64,000 nt of DNA from Eubacteriales Family XIII. Incertae Sedis bacterium (GTDB lineage Bacteria > Bacillota > Clostridia > Peptostreptococcales > Anaerovoracaceae), in the NCBI GenBank assembly GCA_031272365.1, contig JAISTX010000083.1, positions 55,383 through 119,382 of the forward strand, read 5' to 3'. Positions 28,282 through 36,970 of the stretch are shown here, in pieces. The number at the start of each line of letters is the position of its first letter. Position 1 is the stretch's first letter. The notes under the pieces were generated by a model. The model had not been told where the DNA came from. It worked only from the letters and a program-made list of their open reading frames with translations, and searched no databases. Made by a program: the position numbers and the translations under genes.

Positions 28282-28309
28282 AGTATAATGTAACATGAAG
28301 GTTTGTCAA
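28282..28309 (-). promoter_or_regulatory. Promoter of the hybrid kinase
   Basis: TTGACA-N16-TATACT with GTAACATGA (plus strand) in the spacer. Confidence 0.75.
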
Positions 28310-28470
28310 GAGGTTTTTCGAAATTTTTTCAATTAATTTGCATAAAATCAACGTTTTCGTTACGTTTTCGTTGTTTTTGTTATTGAATATCCATCCAGCT
28401 ACATGATAGTCTTGGGGATTTTTAAAGATTTTTTTGCGCCAGTTTTTGCCCTCTCAGGGTGCTTGAAAGC

Positions 28471-28499
28471 TTGCTTTCTGCCAATTTTGCGGCTATAAT
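28471..28499 (+). promoter_or_regulatory. Promoter of the MerR gene
   Basis: TTGCTT-N17-TATAAT. Confidence 0.7.
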
Positions 28500-28574
28500 A
28501 CAAGCTACTGGTGATAGGGTAGTCACTGATAGTCTTTAATGGATGACTTGCAGAGTGAAAGACGAGGGTACGGA

Positions 28575-29384
28575 ATGGCACGGGAAGACGGGAAACAGCT
28601 CCTGACCATCAAGGAATTCGCAGAATTGATGGGAGTGAGCCACGCTACTCTTCGGTATTATGAGGATTTGGGGTTGATGGCTCCCGCCGTCCGGGCGGAG
28701 AATGGCTATCGTTATTATACGCCGATTCAGGTTTTATCCTTCAACATGTTGAAAATACTGCGCAAGCTCGACCTCCCGATCAAGGAGATCTCGGAGATGA
28801 TGCCCGAGCGCTCGCCGGAATACGTGCTCAACAAGCTCGAGGAGCAGGAGCAGGCCATCAACCTGAAGCTCGACTGGCTGCGCGAGGCCTACGCGATCCT
28901 GCACCAGGAGCGCAACCTGATCCATTCGGGCCTCCACGCGAAGGAGGACGAGGTCGAGGTGCAGCACCTGTCCCGGCAGTACCTCAGCCTGGGGCCGGTC
29001 AACGACTTCGCGAACGCAAAATACGAGACGGACCCCCTGCTCACGTTCTTCAAGAGCATCGGCGTGGGGGAGGACAGCGTCTTTTACCATATCGGCTCGT
29101 TCTACACGGACTTCCGCAACGTGCTGGAGAAGCCGCACGAGCCGACCTCCTATTTCACGATCAACCCCAAGGGGCGCAATGTGCGCGAGGCGGGCGACTA
29201 CATCGTCGGGTATACGCGCGGGGCTTTCGGGGAAGTCGGGGACCTGCCGCAGCGCATCGACGCGTTCGCGAGGGAAAACCACCTGACGCCGAGCGGCCCG
29301 GTCTACAGCATCCATATCCACGATGAGCTGACGGTCCAGGATCCGACCCGCTATCTGCTGCGGATCAGCGTGAAGATCAAATAG
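28575..29384 (+). CDS. MerR-family regulator with C-terminal GyrI/effector-binding-like domain
   Basis: LLTIKEFAELMGVSHATLRYYEDLGLMAPAVRAENGYRYYTPIQVLSFNMLKILRKLDLPIKEI; ATG at 28575 with GAGGG upstream. Confidence 0.88.
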   Translation: MAREDGKQLLTIKEFAELMGVSHATLRYYEDLGLMAPAVRAENGYRYYTPIQVLSFNMLKILRKLDLPIKEISEMMPERSPEYVLNKLEEQEQAINLKLDWLREAYAILHQERNLIHSGLHAKEDEVEVQHLSRQYLSLGPVNDFANAKYETDPLLTFFKSIGVGEDSVFYHIGSFYTDFRNVLEKPHEPTSYFTINPKGRNVREAGDYIVGYTRGAFGEVGDLPQRIDAFARENHLTPSGPVYSIHIHDELTVQDPTRYLLRISVKIK

Positions 29385-29392
29385 GGTTTTAC

Positions 29393-29487
29393 AAAAAATA
29401 GTTGCGGGGACTGTTGATGGAGAGGACAGCCCCCGCGATAGGAGAGTTGTGATGCTAGCAATTTTGTGTGCCTAAATAACTAGTTGA
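29393..29487 (-). ncRNA. Candidate ~95-nt small RNA between the MerR and LuxR-type genes
   Basis: Minus strand TTGACA-N17-TAGTTT at 29495-29523 followed by stem GCGGGGGCTGT/ACAGTCCCCGC and ACTATTTTTT. Confidence 0.4.
29404..29436 (-). terminator. Rho-independent terminator
   Basis: 11-bp arms (29404-29414 / 29426-29436) with one mismatch; T-tract on the minus strand. Confidence 0.8.
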
Positions 29488-29494
29488 TGTATAT

Positions 29495-29523
29495 AAACTA
29501 TCACGTTACATGAACCTTGTCAA
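29495..29523 (-). promoter_or_regulatory. Promoter-like element downstream of the LuxR-type gene
   Basis: TTGACA-N17-TAGTTT with GTTACATGA in the spacer. Confidence 0.6.
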
Positions 29524-29541
29524 GCGTTTTTTTGATTTTTT

Positions 29542-32109
29542 TCAAATAAAATGCATTTCCTTTGCTTTTTTTGCCGCTTCCTCCCTGTCGGAGACCCCGA
29601 GCTTGCCCATGACGCGCTCCGTCATGCCCCGCGCCGTGCGCGGCGCGATGCCGAATTCCTCCGCGATCTCGGCCTGGCTCAGGCCCTGCTCGATGTTTGT
29701 CAGAAGCCGCTTCTCCTGGTAGGTGATCTTCGCCGCCGCGCCCCGCGTGTTGTTCTCCAGCATGTACTGGTCGACGATCGACTTGTGCCGCTTGACGTAG
29801 ATGGACGCGCGGCGGTAGATCTGCTTCAGCCATTCCTCGGGGACGCCGTAGCCCGGGACGCGGAGCGCGGAGCGGACGAGCGCCTGCATCTCCTTCCCGT
29901 ACCGTATGAAGTGCATGTCGAAGGCGTTGGAGCGCGAGAGCTCGTAGGCCTCCTCCAGGCACGCGTAGGCCGCGTCGTTCGAGCCGAGCCGGTAGCGGCT
30001 GATGGCCTCCAGCACCTTGATGCCGATGCGCGTGAGGAGCGCCTGCGATGGCGCGCACTCCTGGGCCGTGAAATACAGCACCTCTTCATAGCGCATGTTG
30101 CGCAGCAAAACCTTCGCCTTCGCGTAACGCAGGAAGTTTTCCACGAGCACCGTCCCCGTGTCGTTGAAGTCGCTCGTGAAGCGGCCCTTCAGCCACTCCG
30201 CGGCGTCCTGCGGGCGCCCGATCGCCGTGCACCAGCTCGCGTAGGCCGTGTCGTAGGTCGCCGTGCGGTACAGCGAGTCCCTCTTCTCGTACTGCATGTC
30301 GAGGTCCGCCTTCGCGCGCTTGAGCTCCGTGTAGTCGCCGAGCGCCGACGCGCAGAAGATGCGCCCGATGATCGCGCGGTTCTGGATGATGCACTGGTTT
30401 TCCATGGCCGCCTTCTGGTACGCCGTCCTCGACAGCGTGAGCGCCTTCTCCGCGTCCCCTTTATAGTAGTAGTACTCCGCGAGGGCGAGGTCGTACAGGC
30501 CGCTCATGCGGCCGTGGAAGGCCTTCTCGGCGTGGACGTTGACGGCCTTCAGCGACTCGAGGTATTCCTCGGCCGCGCCCGGGCGGTTCGTCCCGATCAG
30601 AAGGGCGTGCGCCCCGAGGTGCCAGACGTGCTGCCAGCCCTCGCCGTCGTACGCCTGCCGCTCGAAGTATTTGGCGGCGCTTTCGAAATGCCGCGTGAAG
30701 TCGTAGTGCTCCTTTTCGGCCGACTCGAGCATCTCCGCGATCCCGCGTATGAAGTGCAGGTTGCCGAGCACGCCGGCGTAGGCCGAGGCGGGCTTCTTCT
30801 TCGAGAAGTACTGGATCCAGTCGTCGGCCTCCTTCTTGGCCTCGTCGCCCATATGCAGGCAGAGCAGCAGGCGGATGCGCAGCGGGTAGTACTCCGGGAT
30901 GTCCTTCAGCTCCTTCTCCGTGCAGCCGGCGAGCAGCTTCAGGAAGGTCTCCGCGACGTCCTCGGGGAATTCCTGCGGCAGGTTCCGCGCGATCTCGACG
31001 ACCTTCTTCCACTCCCGGCACTTCGCGTAGCACTCGGCCGCGCTGATGATCTGCCCGTCCTTCGAGTACCACTCCGCCGTCAGGAGGAAGACCTCCCGCT
31101 TCTCGTCCTCGCTCAGCGCGCCCTGCCGCTCGCACAGGTAGTCGAGGAACATCTGGTGCACCTCGTAGACCTGCATGAGCTGGTCGAACCGCACGAAGTT
31201 CGTCATGTCGTTCAGCTCCTTCATGAGGGCGTCGCTCTTCGCGAGCCTGCGGATGAAGTCGGCGTTCCGGTTGCCGGTGAGCGAGATCTTCAGGAGCAGC
31301 TTGAACAGGTCCTCCGAGATGCTGTTGGCCACCATCAGGTCGATCATCTGCTCGATGTTCGCCTTGTACGCGTAGCGCGCGGGCGGCACCTGGCCCCCCG
31401 ATTTCTCGAGCAGGCGCACGACGAGGCTGACCGCGAAGGCCCAGCCCCCCGTGTCCTCGTCGAGCTGGTCGACCTGGTCGACGGAGAGGTTGATGCCGAG
31501 CGAGCGGAGGAAGCCGTCCGTCTCGTCCCGCGTGAAGATGAGGTCCTCCTCCGTGATGCGCACGAGGCGGCCCTTCACGAAGAGCTCCACGAAATCCAGC
31601 GGCGGCTCCGTGCGCGAGATGAGGATCCGCGTCATATGCCTCCGCGCGTACTTCGCCGCCTTCTCGAGGAAGCGCATGATCTCCGGGTTCGTGATGTTGT
31701 GGAAGTCGTCGCACACGATGAAGAGCTTGTCGTTCTCGCGCATCTCCTCCTGCTGCGCCTTCAGGTACATGTCGAACTTCTCGTCCGACCCCGGGAAGCC
31801 GCATTTGCGCAGCCGCTCGGCGTACGACTTGTTGTAGCGCGCCACGCCCGCCGTGTAGTCGTCCCAGAACTGCTGCGAGTTGTTGTCCTCCTGCCGGAAG
31901 CGGTACCAGACCACGGGCGTGGTCTGCTGCGACAGGTACTGGTAGACGGCGCAGGTCTTCCCGTACCCGGCGTTCGCCACGACCGTGATGAACGAGGCCG
32001 CCTTCGACTTGCGGAACAGCTCGCGCACGCGCGGGCGCGCAAAGAGAAACTCCTTCGGTATCTCCTGAACCGCGTTCTCAATATAAAGGGATGTCTTTTC
32101 TTTTCCCAT
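29542..32109 (-). CDS. MalT/LuxR-type ATP-binding transcriptional regulator
   Basis: Walker A VVANAGYGKT; C-terminal LuxR HTH GLSQAEIAEEFGIAPRTARGMTERVMGKLGVSDREEA; ATG at 32109 with AAGGGGGG RBS. Confidence 0.88.
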   Translation of the reverse strand: MGKEKTSLYIENAVQEIPKEFLFARPRVRELFRKSKAASFITVVANAGYGKTCAVYQYLSQQTTPVVWYRFRQEDNNSQQFWDDYTAGVARYNKSYAERLRKCGFPGSDEKFDMYLKAQQEEMRENDKLFIVCDDFHNITNPEIMRFLEKAAKYARRHMTRILISRTEPPLDFVELFVKGRLVRITEEDLIFTRDETDGFLRSLGINLSVDQVDQLDEDTGGWAFAVSLVVRLLEKSGGQVPPARYAYKANIEQMIDLMVANSISEDLFKLLLKISLTGNRNADFIRRLAKSDALMKELNDMTNFVRFDQLMQVYEVHQMFLDYLCERQGALSEDEKREVFLLTAEWYSKDGQIISAAECYAKCREWKKVVEIARNLPQEFPEDVAETFLKLLAGCTEKELKDIPEYYPLRIRLLLCLHMGDEAKKEADDWIQYFSKKKPASAYAGVLGNLHFIRGIAEMLESAEKEHYDFTRHFESAAKYFERQAYDGEGWQHVWHLGAHALLIGTNRPGAAEEYLESLKAVNVHAEKAFHGRMSGLYDLALAEYYYYKGDAEKALTLSRTAYQKAAMENQCIIQNRAIIGRIFCASALGDYTELKRAKADLDMQYEKRDSLYRTATYDTAYASWCTAIGRPQDAAEWLKGRFTSDFNDTGTVLVENFLRYAKAKVLLRNMRYEEVLYFTAQECAPSQALLTRIGIKVLEAISRYRLGSNDAAYACLEEAYELSRSNAFDMHFIRYGKEMQALVRSALRVPGYGVPEEWLKQIYRRASIYVKRHKSIVDQYMLENNTRGAAAKITYQEKRLLTNIEQGLSQAEIAEEFGIAPRTARGMTERVMGKLGVSDREEAAKKAKEMHFI

Positions 32110-32214
32110 TTGAGTATTCCCCCCTTGCCCGGCCCGGTGCCCCCACGCTGCGTCCTCAATTCGGCAGCGTTTTGTCGGAATCCAGACATTTTTATAACTC
32201 AATAAGATGGGTAT

Positions 32215-32243
32215 AAAGTATCACGTTACATGATACTTGTCAA
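32215..32243 (-). promoter_or_regulatory. Promoter of the LuxR-type gene
   Basis: TTGACA-N17-TACTTT with GTTACATGA in the spacer. Confidence 0.7.
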
Positions 32244-32456
32244 GTAGAATTTGAAAAACAATTCCCCAAGGGTCCGCGGTAGCCACAACCTGCGTGATCC
32301 CCCCCCTAGGGCCGGTGTCTACATCCTGCGCGGCGTCCGTGCCCGGATCCTTGGGTTCTACGTATGGATATATTATGCACCCTTCTGCGGAAAAAAACAG
32401 GCGGGGGTTGACAAGTTTTTTTGCATTTCACGTGGACTTTTTTGGGGAAAAAACGG

Positions 32457-32475
32457 GGGCGGACCATGTCCGCCC
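32457..32475 (-). terminator. Rho-independent terminator of the cyclase operon
   Basis: GGGCGGAC-ATG-GTCCGCCC followed by CCGTTTTTT on the minus strand. Confidence 0.8.
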
Positions 32476-32496
32476 GCCGCCCGGATCCGCATCATC

Positions 32497-33150
32497 CTAC
32501 CCCTCCACCTCCATCGCGACGGCGCGCACCGGCGAGCCGTCCGTCCCGGCGATCTTGAGCGGGAACGCCGCGACGACCACGTTTTCGAAATCGATCCGGT
32601 CGAAGTACGCCATGTTCTCGCCGATCATCAGGCGCCTCTCCGAGAAGAGGTCGTGCACCGGGAACTCCGTCCCGCCGGTCCGGTCCGCGTTGATCGTGTC
32701 GATGCACAGGAAACGCACGCCCTTCCCGGCGAGGAACTCCGCGACCTCAACCGCCAGGTACGGGTGCGTGAAGAACGCGTCCGTCCCGCGCTTCTGGTAC
32801 CAGTTTGTGTTGAAGAGGACGATGGTGCCGGGCCCGATGCGGTCCGCGTACGGCGCCACGTCCGCCATCGTGATCTCCTCCTCGGCCCGCTTGCCCGTCA
32901 CGCGGACCACGACCGCTTCGCCGAAGAAGTAGTCCAGCTCCATCTTGTCGATCGTGTCCCCGTCGTGCGAAAAATGGTAAGGCGCGTCGACGTGCGTGCC
33001 CGTCTGCGTGCCGATGTAGACGCTGGACAGGTTGTAGCCCTCCCCTTCGATCGTCGTCGCGACGGCGATCTCCGGTTCGGGGTCGCCGGGGTAGATCGGC
33101 GTGTCGGCGGCGAGCTCCCAGCTCAGGTCCACAAATTTCTTCACTTTCAT
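32497..33150 (-). CDS. Cyclase / kynurenine-formamidase-like metal-dependent hydrolase
   Basis: MKVKKFVDLSWELAADTPIYPGDPEPEI...TGTHVDAPYHFSHDGDTIDKM matches the HxGTHxDxPxH cyclase family signature. Confidence 0.85.
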   Translation of the reverse strand: MKVKKFVDLSWELAADTPIYPGDPEPEIAVATTIEGEGYNLSSVYIGTQTGTHVDAPYHFSHDGDTIDKMELDYFFGEAVVVRVTGKRAEEEITMADVAPYADRIGPGTIVLFNTNWYQKRGTDAFFTHPYLAVEVAEFLAGKGVRFLCIDTINADRTGGTEFPVHDLFSERRLMIGENMAYFDRIDFENVVVAAFPLKIAGTDGSPVRAVAMEVEG

Positions 33151-33166
33151 GGCTGCCCTCTCCTTT

Positions 33167-34552
33167 CTACAGCAGGTCTTCGAACGCGGCCAGGTCGACC
33201 TCCTTGCCGCCCCTCTGGTCCACGACCGCGCTGCGGACGCTGTCATGCCGCTGCTTGTTCAGCGGGTACCGGAGCGCGATCACGACGGTGACGAGGTAGA
33301 TGCCGCCGCAGAGGAAGGCAAACAGGTATTTGAGCCCCGCCAGCGTCTCCGCGGACTGCACCGCCGCGTCGCCGTAGCCGATGGCAGTCAGCAAAACGCC
33401 GAGCACGGCCGCGCCCAGCGCGCCGCAAAACTTCTGCACGAACGCGACGATGCCGAACACGACCCCGTCGATGCGCTTGCCGGTCTTCAGCTCGGTCACG
33501 TCGACGCAGTCGGGGATCATCGCCCACGGGATCTGGTACACGGCCGCGTTGCCCAGCGCCATCAGCAGCACCAGCACGTAGATCGACGCGACGCCCCCGG
33601 GCTGGATGACGAACCCGATCATCACGATCATCACGACCGCCTCCAGGCCGATGGCGATCACCCAGGCGTTCCGCTTGGACAGCCGCTTCATCAGCACGTC
33701 GGTGAGCCAGGCGCCGACGATGCTCGCGACGCCGAACACCAGCGTGACGCTCGCGATCTGCGCGTCGCTCAGCTGCGCGTAGTTCGTGTAATAATAGACC
33801 TGGATCGCGTAGTTGATCGTATTGGCGAAGATCGCGATGCCGAAGATGAGCATGACGATCCTCGTCGGCCGGACCTTGAACACGGTCGCCACGTCCCTAT
33901 ACGAAAACTTCTCGGCGGCCGAGCGGTGCCGCTCGTAGCCACGCGTCGTCCGCCACAGGATGAAGATGAAGACCAGCGCGACGGCCATATAGCAGGCGAT
34001 GGTCATGCTCCAGCCCCGGTCGGACTGCTCGAACCAGCCGCCGAAATACGCGACCAGCATCAGCGTCGGGCTGATGGCGACCGTCGCGAGCAGCCCGAAG
34101 TAGTTTTTGAACGTGGCGAGCGTCGCCCGCTCGTCGTAGTCCAGCGTCATCTCGGAGCCGAGCGCCGAGCTCGAGATGTCGAGCACCGTCTGCGCCGTGT
34201 AGTAGAGGAGGATGATGATGACGAAATAGATCTTCGACGCCACCTCGCCCAGCCCCCAGTTCGTGAAGAGCAGGATGCTGATCAGCACGAAGGGGAGCGC
34301 GACGCCGATGATCAGGGGCCTGCGACGCCCGTACTTGCATTTCAGGTTGTCGGAGATGCCGCCGACGATCGGGTCGGTGACCGCGTCCCACAGCGTGCCG
34401 ATCGATATCATCGCGCCCGCGAACGCCGCGGACAGCCCGACCACATCCGTGAAGAAGTACAGCCCGTAATAGCTGAACGCCGTCCACGTGATGAAACTGC
34501 AATAGCCGGACAGCCCGTACCCCAGCTTGACCTTACCCGGTAATTTTTCCAT
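33167..34552 (-). CDS. GPH-family (glycoside-pentoside-hexuronide:cation symporter-like) MFS transporter
   Basis: Twelve-TM pattern; KVKLGYGLSGYCSFITWTAFSYYGLYFFTDVVGLSAAFAG...WDAVTDPIVGGISDN. Confidence 0.85.
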   Translation of the reverse strand: MEKLPGKVKLGYGLSGYCSFITWTAFSYYGLYFFTDVVGLSAAFAGAMISIGTLWDAVTDPIVGGISDNLKCKYGRRRPLIIGVALPFVLISILLFTNWGLGEVASKIYFVIIILLYYTAQTVLDISSSALGSEMTLDYDERATLATFKNYFGLLATVAISPTLMLVAYFGGWFEQSDRGWSMTIACYMAVALVFIFILWRTTRGYERHRSAAEKFSYRDVATVFKVRPTRIVMLIFGIAIFANTINYAIQVYYYTNYAQLSDAQIASVTLVFGVASIVGAWLTDVLMKRLSKRNAWVIAIGLEAVVMIVMIGFVIQPGGVASIYVLVLLMALGNAAVYQIPWAMIPDCVDVTELKTGKRIDGVVFGIVAFVQKFCGALGAAVLGVLLTAIGYGDAAVQSAETLAGLKYLFAFLCGGIYLVTVVIALRYPLNKQRHDSVRSAVVDQRGGKEVDLAAFEDLL

Positions 34553-34574
34553 GATCTCCACCGTCTCCTTTCGA

Positions 34575-35429
34575 TCAATACCGCTCCAGCGGGAACGTCA
34601 TGCAATGCGGCCCGCCGCCGCCCTTCAAAAGCTCCACCAGCTCCACCTCTATCACCGTCAGCCCAAGCGCGCGCATCTTCTCGTTGACGTCCTTGTTGTT
34701 TTTGAACGACATCACCCGGCCTTCACCGATGTTCTGCAGATTGCAGTGGTGCCGGAACACGCCCTCCTGCGGGACGTCGATCAGCGTGAAGCCGCGCTTT
34801 TCGAGCATCCGCACGAAGAACCCCGGCAGCGCCGCCTTGCAGACGACCGCCGTCTTTTCCCCGACGATGTTGAAGCACATATCGAGGTGCAGGTTTTCGC
34901 GCTCGCAGGGCACGCCCACCATCGTGTAGCCCAGGGCCTGGAGCTGGCGCCGGACGCTCCGGAACCCGTCCACGTCCGTGCGCTCGATGATGCCGTGCGC
35001 GATCGTGTACTCGTCGAGGAACCAGAAGTCCCCGCCCTCGAACGCGCCGGACACCGCGCGCGCGACGACCGGCACGCCGAGCTCCTTCAGCTTCGCCTCG
35101 TAGACCGCGCTCTCCCCGCGCCGCACCGGCTGGAAGAACGCGCCCATCACGACGCCCTCCGCGACCGACGCGCCGAAATCGCGCGCGTAGACCATGTACG
35201 GCAGCTCCGGCACGGGATCCATCAGGACGACCTCGACGCCGTTCTCGCGGTAGGCCTGCGCAAACTCCGCGTGCTCGCGGGCCGTCGCCTCGTGGTCCGA
35301 GCGCTGCCCCTGCCGGAGCCATTCCTCCGTGATGACGTTGATCGGCTGAAACTCCAGGTACGTGGGCGGGCAGAGGATCACCCGCCGGAGCACCGTCGTC
35401 GCGCTGTTGTTCCAAATCTTTTTTTCCAT
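34575..35429 (-). CDS. Arginine deiminase/DDAH-fold amidinohydrolase
   Basis: FEGGDFWFLD, ENLHLDMCFNIV and C-terminal GGGGPHCMTFPLERY: guanidino-modifying enzyme catalytic motifs including the Cys. Confidence 0.85.
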   Translation of the reverse strand: MEKKIWNNSATTVLRRVILCPPTYLEFQPINVITEEWLRQGQRSDHEATAREHAEFAQAYRENGVEVVLMDPVPELPYMVYARDFGASVAEGVVMGAFFQPVRRGESAVYEAKLKELGVPVVARAVSGAFEGGDFWFLDEYTIAHGIIERTDVDGFRSVRRQLQALGYTMVGVPCERENLHLDMCFNIVGEKTAVVCKAALPGFFVRMLEKRGFTLIDVPQEGVFRHHCNLQNIGEGRVMSFKNNKDVNEKMRALGLTVIEVELVELLKGGGGPHCMTFPLERY

Positions 35430-35467
35430 CGCGTATTCGCCTCCTTTTCAGAATATTTCAATAATAA

Positions 35468-35484
35468 TGCAAGACGCTTGCCAA
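35468..35484 (-). promoter_or_regulatory. Sigma54 (-24/-12) promoter of the amidinohydrolase operon
   Basis: Minus strand TTGGCAAGCGTCTTGCA; GG and GC separated by 10 nt. Confidence 0.85.
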
Positions 35485-35493
35485 CTCGCCGGA

Positions 35494-35511
35494 TTGTTGA
35501 AATTTCAACAA
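35494..35511. promoter_or_regulatory. Perfect 18-bp palindrome, candidate upstream activator site
   Basis: TTGTTGAAATTTCAACAA. Confidence 0.75.
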
Positions 35512-35581
35512 GGCAATCTCTCGTGCGCGTGGATCTTCGCGGAAAATTTATTCAAAAATAAATATATTATTCAGTTCTGAA

Positions 35582-35610
35582 TTGACAACGGGGCGCGGAT
35601 GGGCTATGCT
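35582..35610 (+). promoter_or_regulatory. Sigma70-type promoter of the sigma54 activator
   Basis: TTGACA-N17-TATGCT, 6 nt from the ATG at 35617. Confidence 0.7.
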
Positions 35611-35616
35611 GTCCCT

Positions 35617-36966
35617 ATGGAAACGGAAGGGCTTTTCGACATCCTGAACGGGGTCTACACCGACGTGCTGATCACGGACGGCGCCGGCGTCGTGACGCTG
35701 GTCGCGCCGTCGTTCGAGCGGTTCTACGGGGTGGGCGAGGCGGACGTCGTCGGGCGCAGCGTGTACGAGCTGGAGGCGGCGGGCGTCTTCCGGCCGTCGG
35801 TGACGGCGATGGTGCTGAAGTCCGGCGAGCCGGTCATGACCTCGCAATGGACGCGGGGGGACCACGAGGTCGTCGTGTCCGCGATCCCGATCAAGGACGA
35901 GCGGGGCCGCATCGTGAGCGTCATCAGCTACAGCCGCGACGTCACGGAGCTTTTCCGGCTGAAGGAGGAGTACCGCAGCCTGCAGGAGCGCCTCGCCGCG
36001 GCGGCGGCCGCTACCGCGGCGCCGCAGGTGGTCGCAAAGGACCCGGCCTCGGCGGCGATCCTCCGCACGGTCGGCCAGGTCGCGCGCTTCGACACGAGCG
36101 TCCTGCTGCTCGGGGAGTCCGGCGTCGGCAAGAGCCTGTACGCGCGGATGATCCACGAGCAGAGCGGGCGGGCGGACGGGCGCTTTGTCGAGATCAACTG
36201 CGGCGCGATCCCGCAGACGCTGCTCGAGTCCGAACTATTCGGCTATGTGGGCGGCTCCTTCACGGGCGCGCGCCAGGAGGGGAAAAGCGGGCTCATCGAG
36301 ACGGCGGACGGGGGCACGCTGTTCCTGGACGAGATCACCGAGCTGCCCCTCGAGCTGCAGGTCAAGCTGCTGCACGTGATCCAAAACAAGTCCATCCTGC
36401 GCGTCGGCGGGACGAAGGAGACGCCCGTCGATTTCCGCCTGGTCTCCGCGACGAACAAGGACATCGCGGCGCTCGTCGAGGGCGGGCTTTTCCGCAACGA
36501 CCTCTACTACCGGCTGAACGTCGTCGCGCTCGAGATCCCGCCGCTGCGGAGGCGCCGGGAGGACATCGTCCCGCTCGTGGCGTCCGCCGCCGAGCAGATC
36601 AACCGCCAATACGGGATGAACAAGGAGTTTTCGAAGGACGCCTACGCGGCGCTGACCTCCTACGACTGGCCGGGCAACGTCCGCGAGCTTGAAAACCAGA
36701 TCGAGCGCCTGATGATCACGACGGAATCCCGCGTCATCCGCGCCCGGGATCTGCCGCGGCAGCTCACCGCGTTCCGCAGCGCGGAGGCCGAGCAGCTCGA
36801 TTTGCGCGGCGCCGTGAACCTGCCCGAGGTGCTGGACGGCATCGAGCGGCGCTACTACGAGGAAGCGCTCCGGCTCACCGGCACGACGACCGGGGCCGCC
36901 AGGCTCCTCGGCGTCAGCCAGCCCACCGCCACCCGCAAACTGCAAAAATACAAGGCCAGGGGCTGA
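35617..36966 (+). CDS. Sigma54-interacting transcriptional activator (PAS, AAA+, HTH)
   Basis: LLGESGVGKSLYARMIH, GGSFTGARQEGKSG (GAFTGA-loop variant), NVRELENQIERL, C-terminal GAARLLGVSQPTATRKLQKY. Confidence 0.93.
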   Translation: METEGLFDILNGVYTDVLITDGAGVVTLVAPSFERFYGVGEADVVGRSVYELEAAGVFRPSVTAMVLKSGEPVMTSQWTRGDHEVVVSAIPIKDERGRIVSVISYSRDVTELFRLKEEYRSLQERLAAAAAATAAPQVVAKDPASAAILRTVGQVARFDTSVLLLGESGVGKSLYARMIHEQSGRADGRFVEINCGAIPQTLLESELFGYVGGSFTGARQEGKSGLIETADGGTLFLDEITELPLELQVKLLHVIQNKSILRVGGTKETPVDFRLVSATNKDIAALVEGGLFRNDLYYRLNVVALEIPPLRRRREDIVPLVASAAEQINRQYGMNKEFSKDAYAALTSYDWPGNVRELENQIERLMITTESRVIRARDLPRQLTAFRSAEAEQLDLRGAVNLPEVLDGIERRYYEEALRLTGTTTGAARLLGVSQPTATRKLQKYKARG

Positions 36967-36970
36967 GCGT

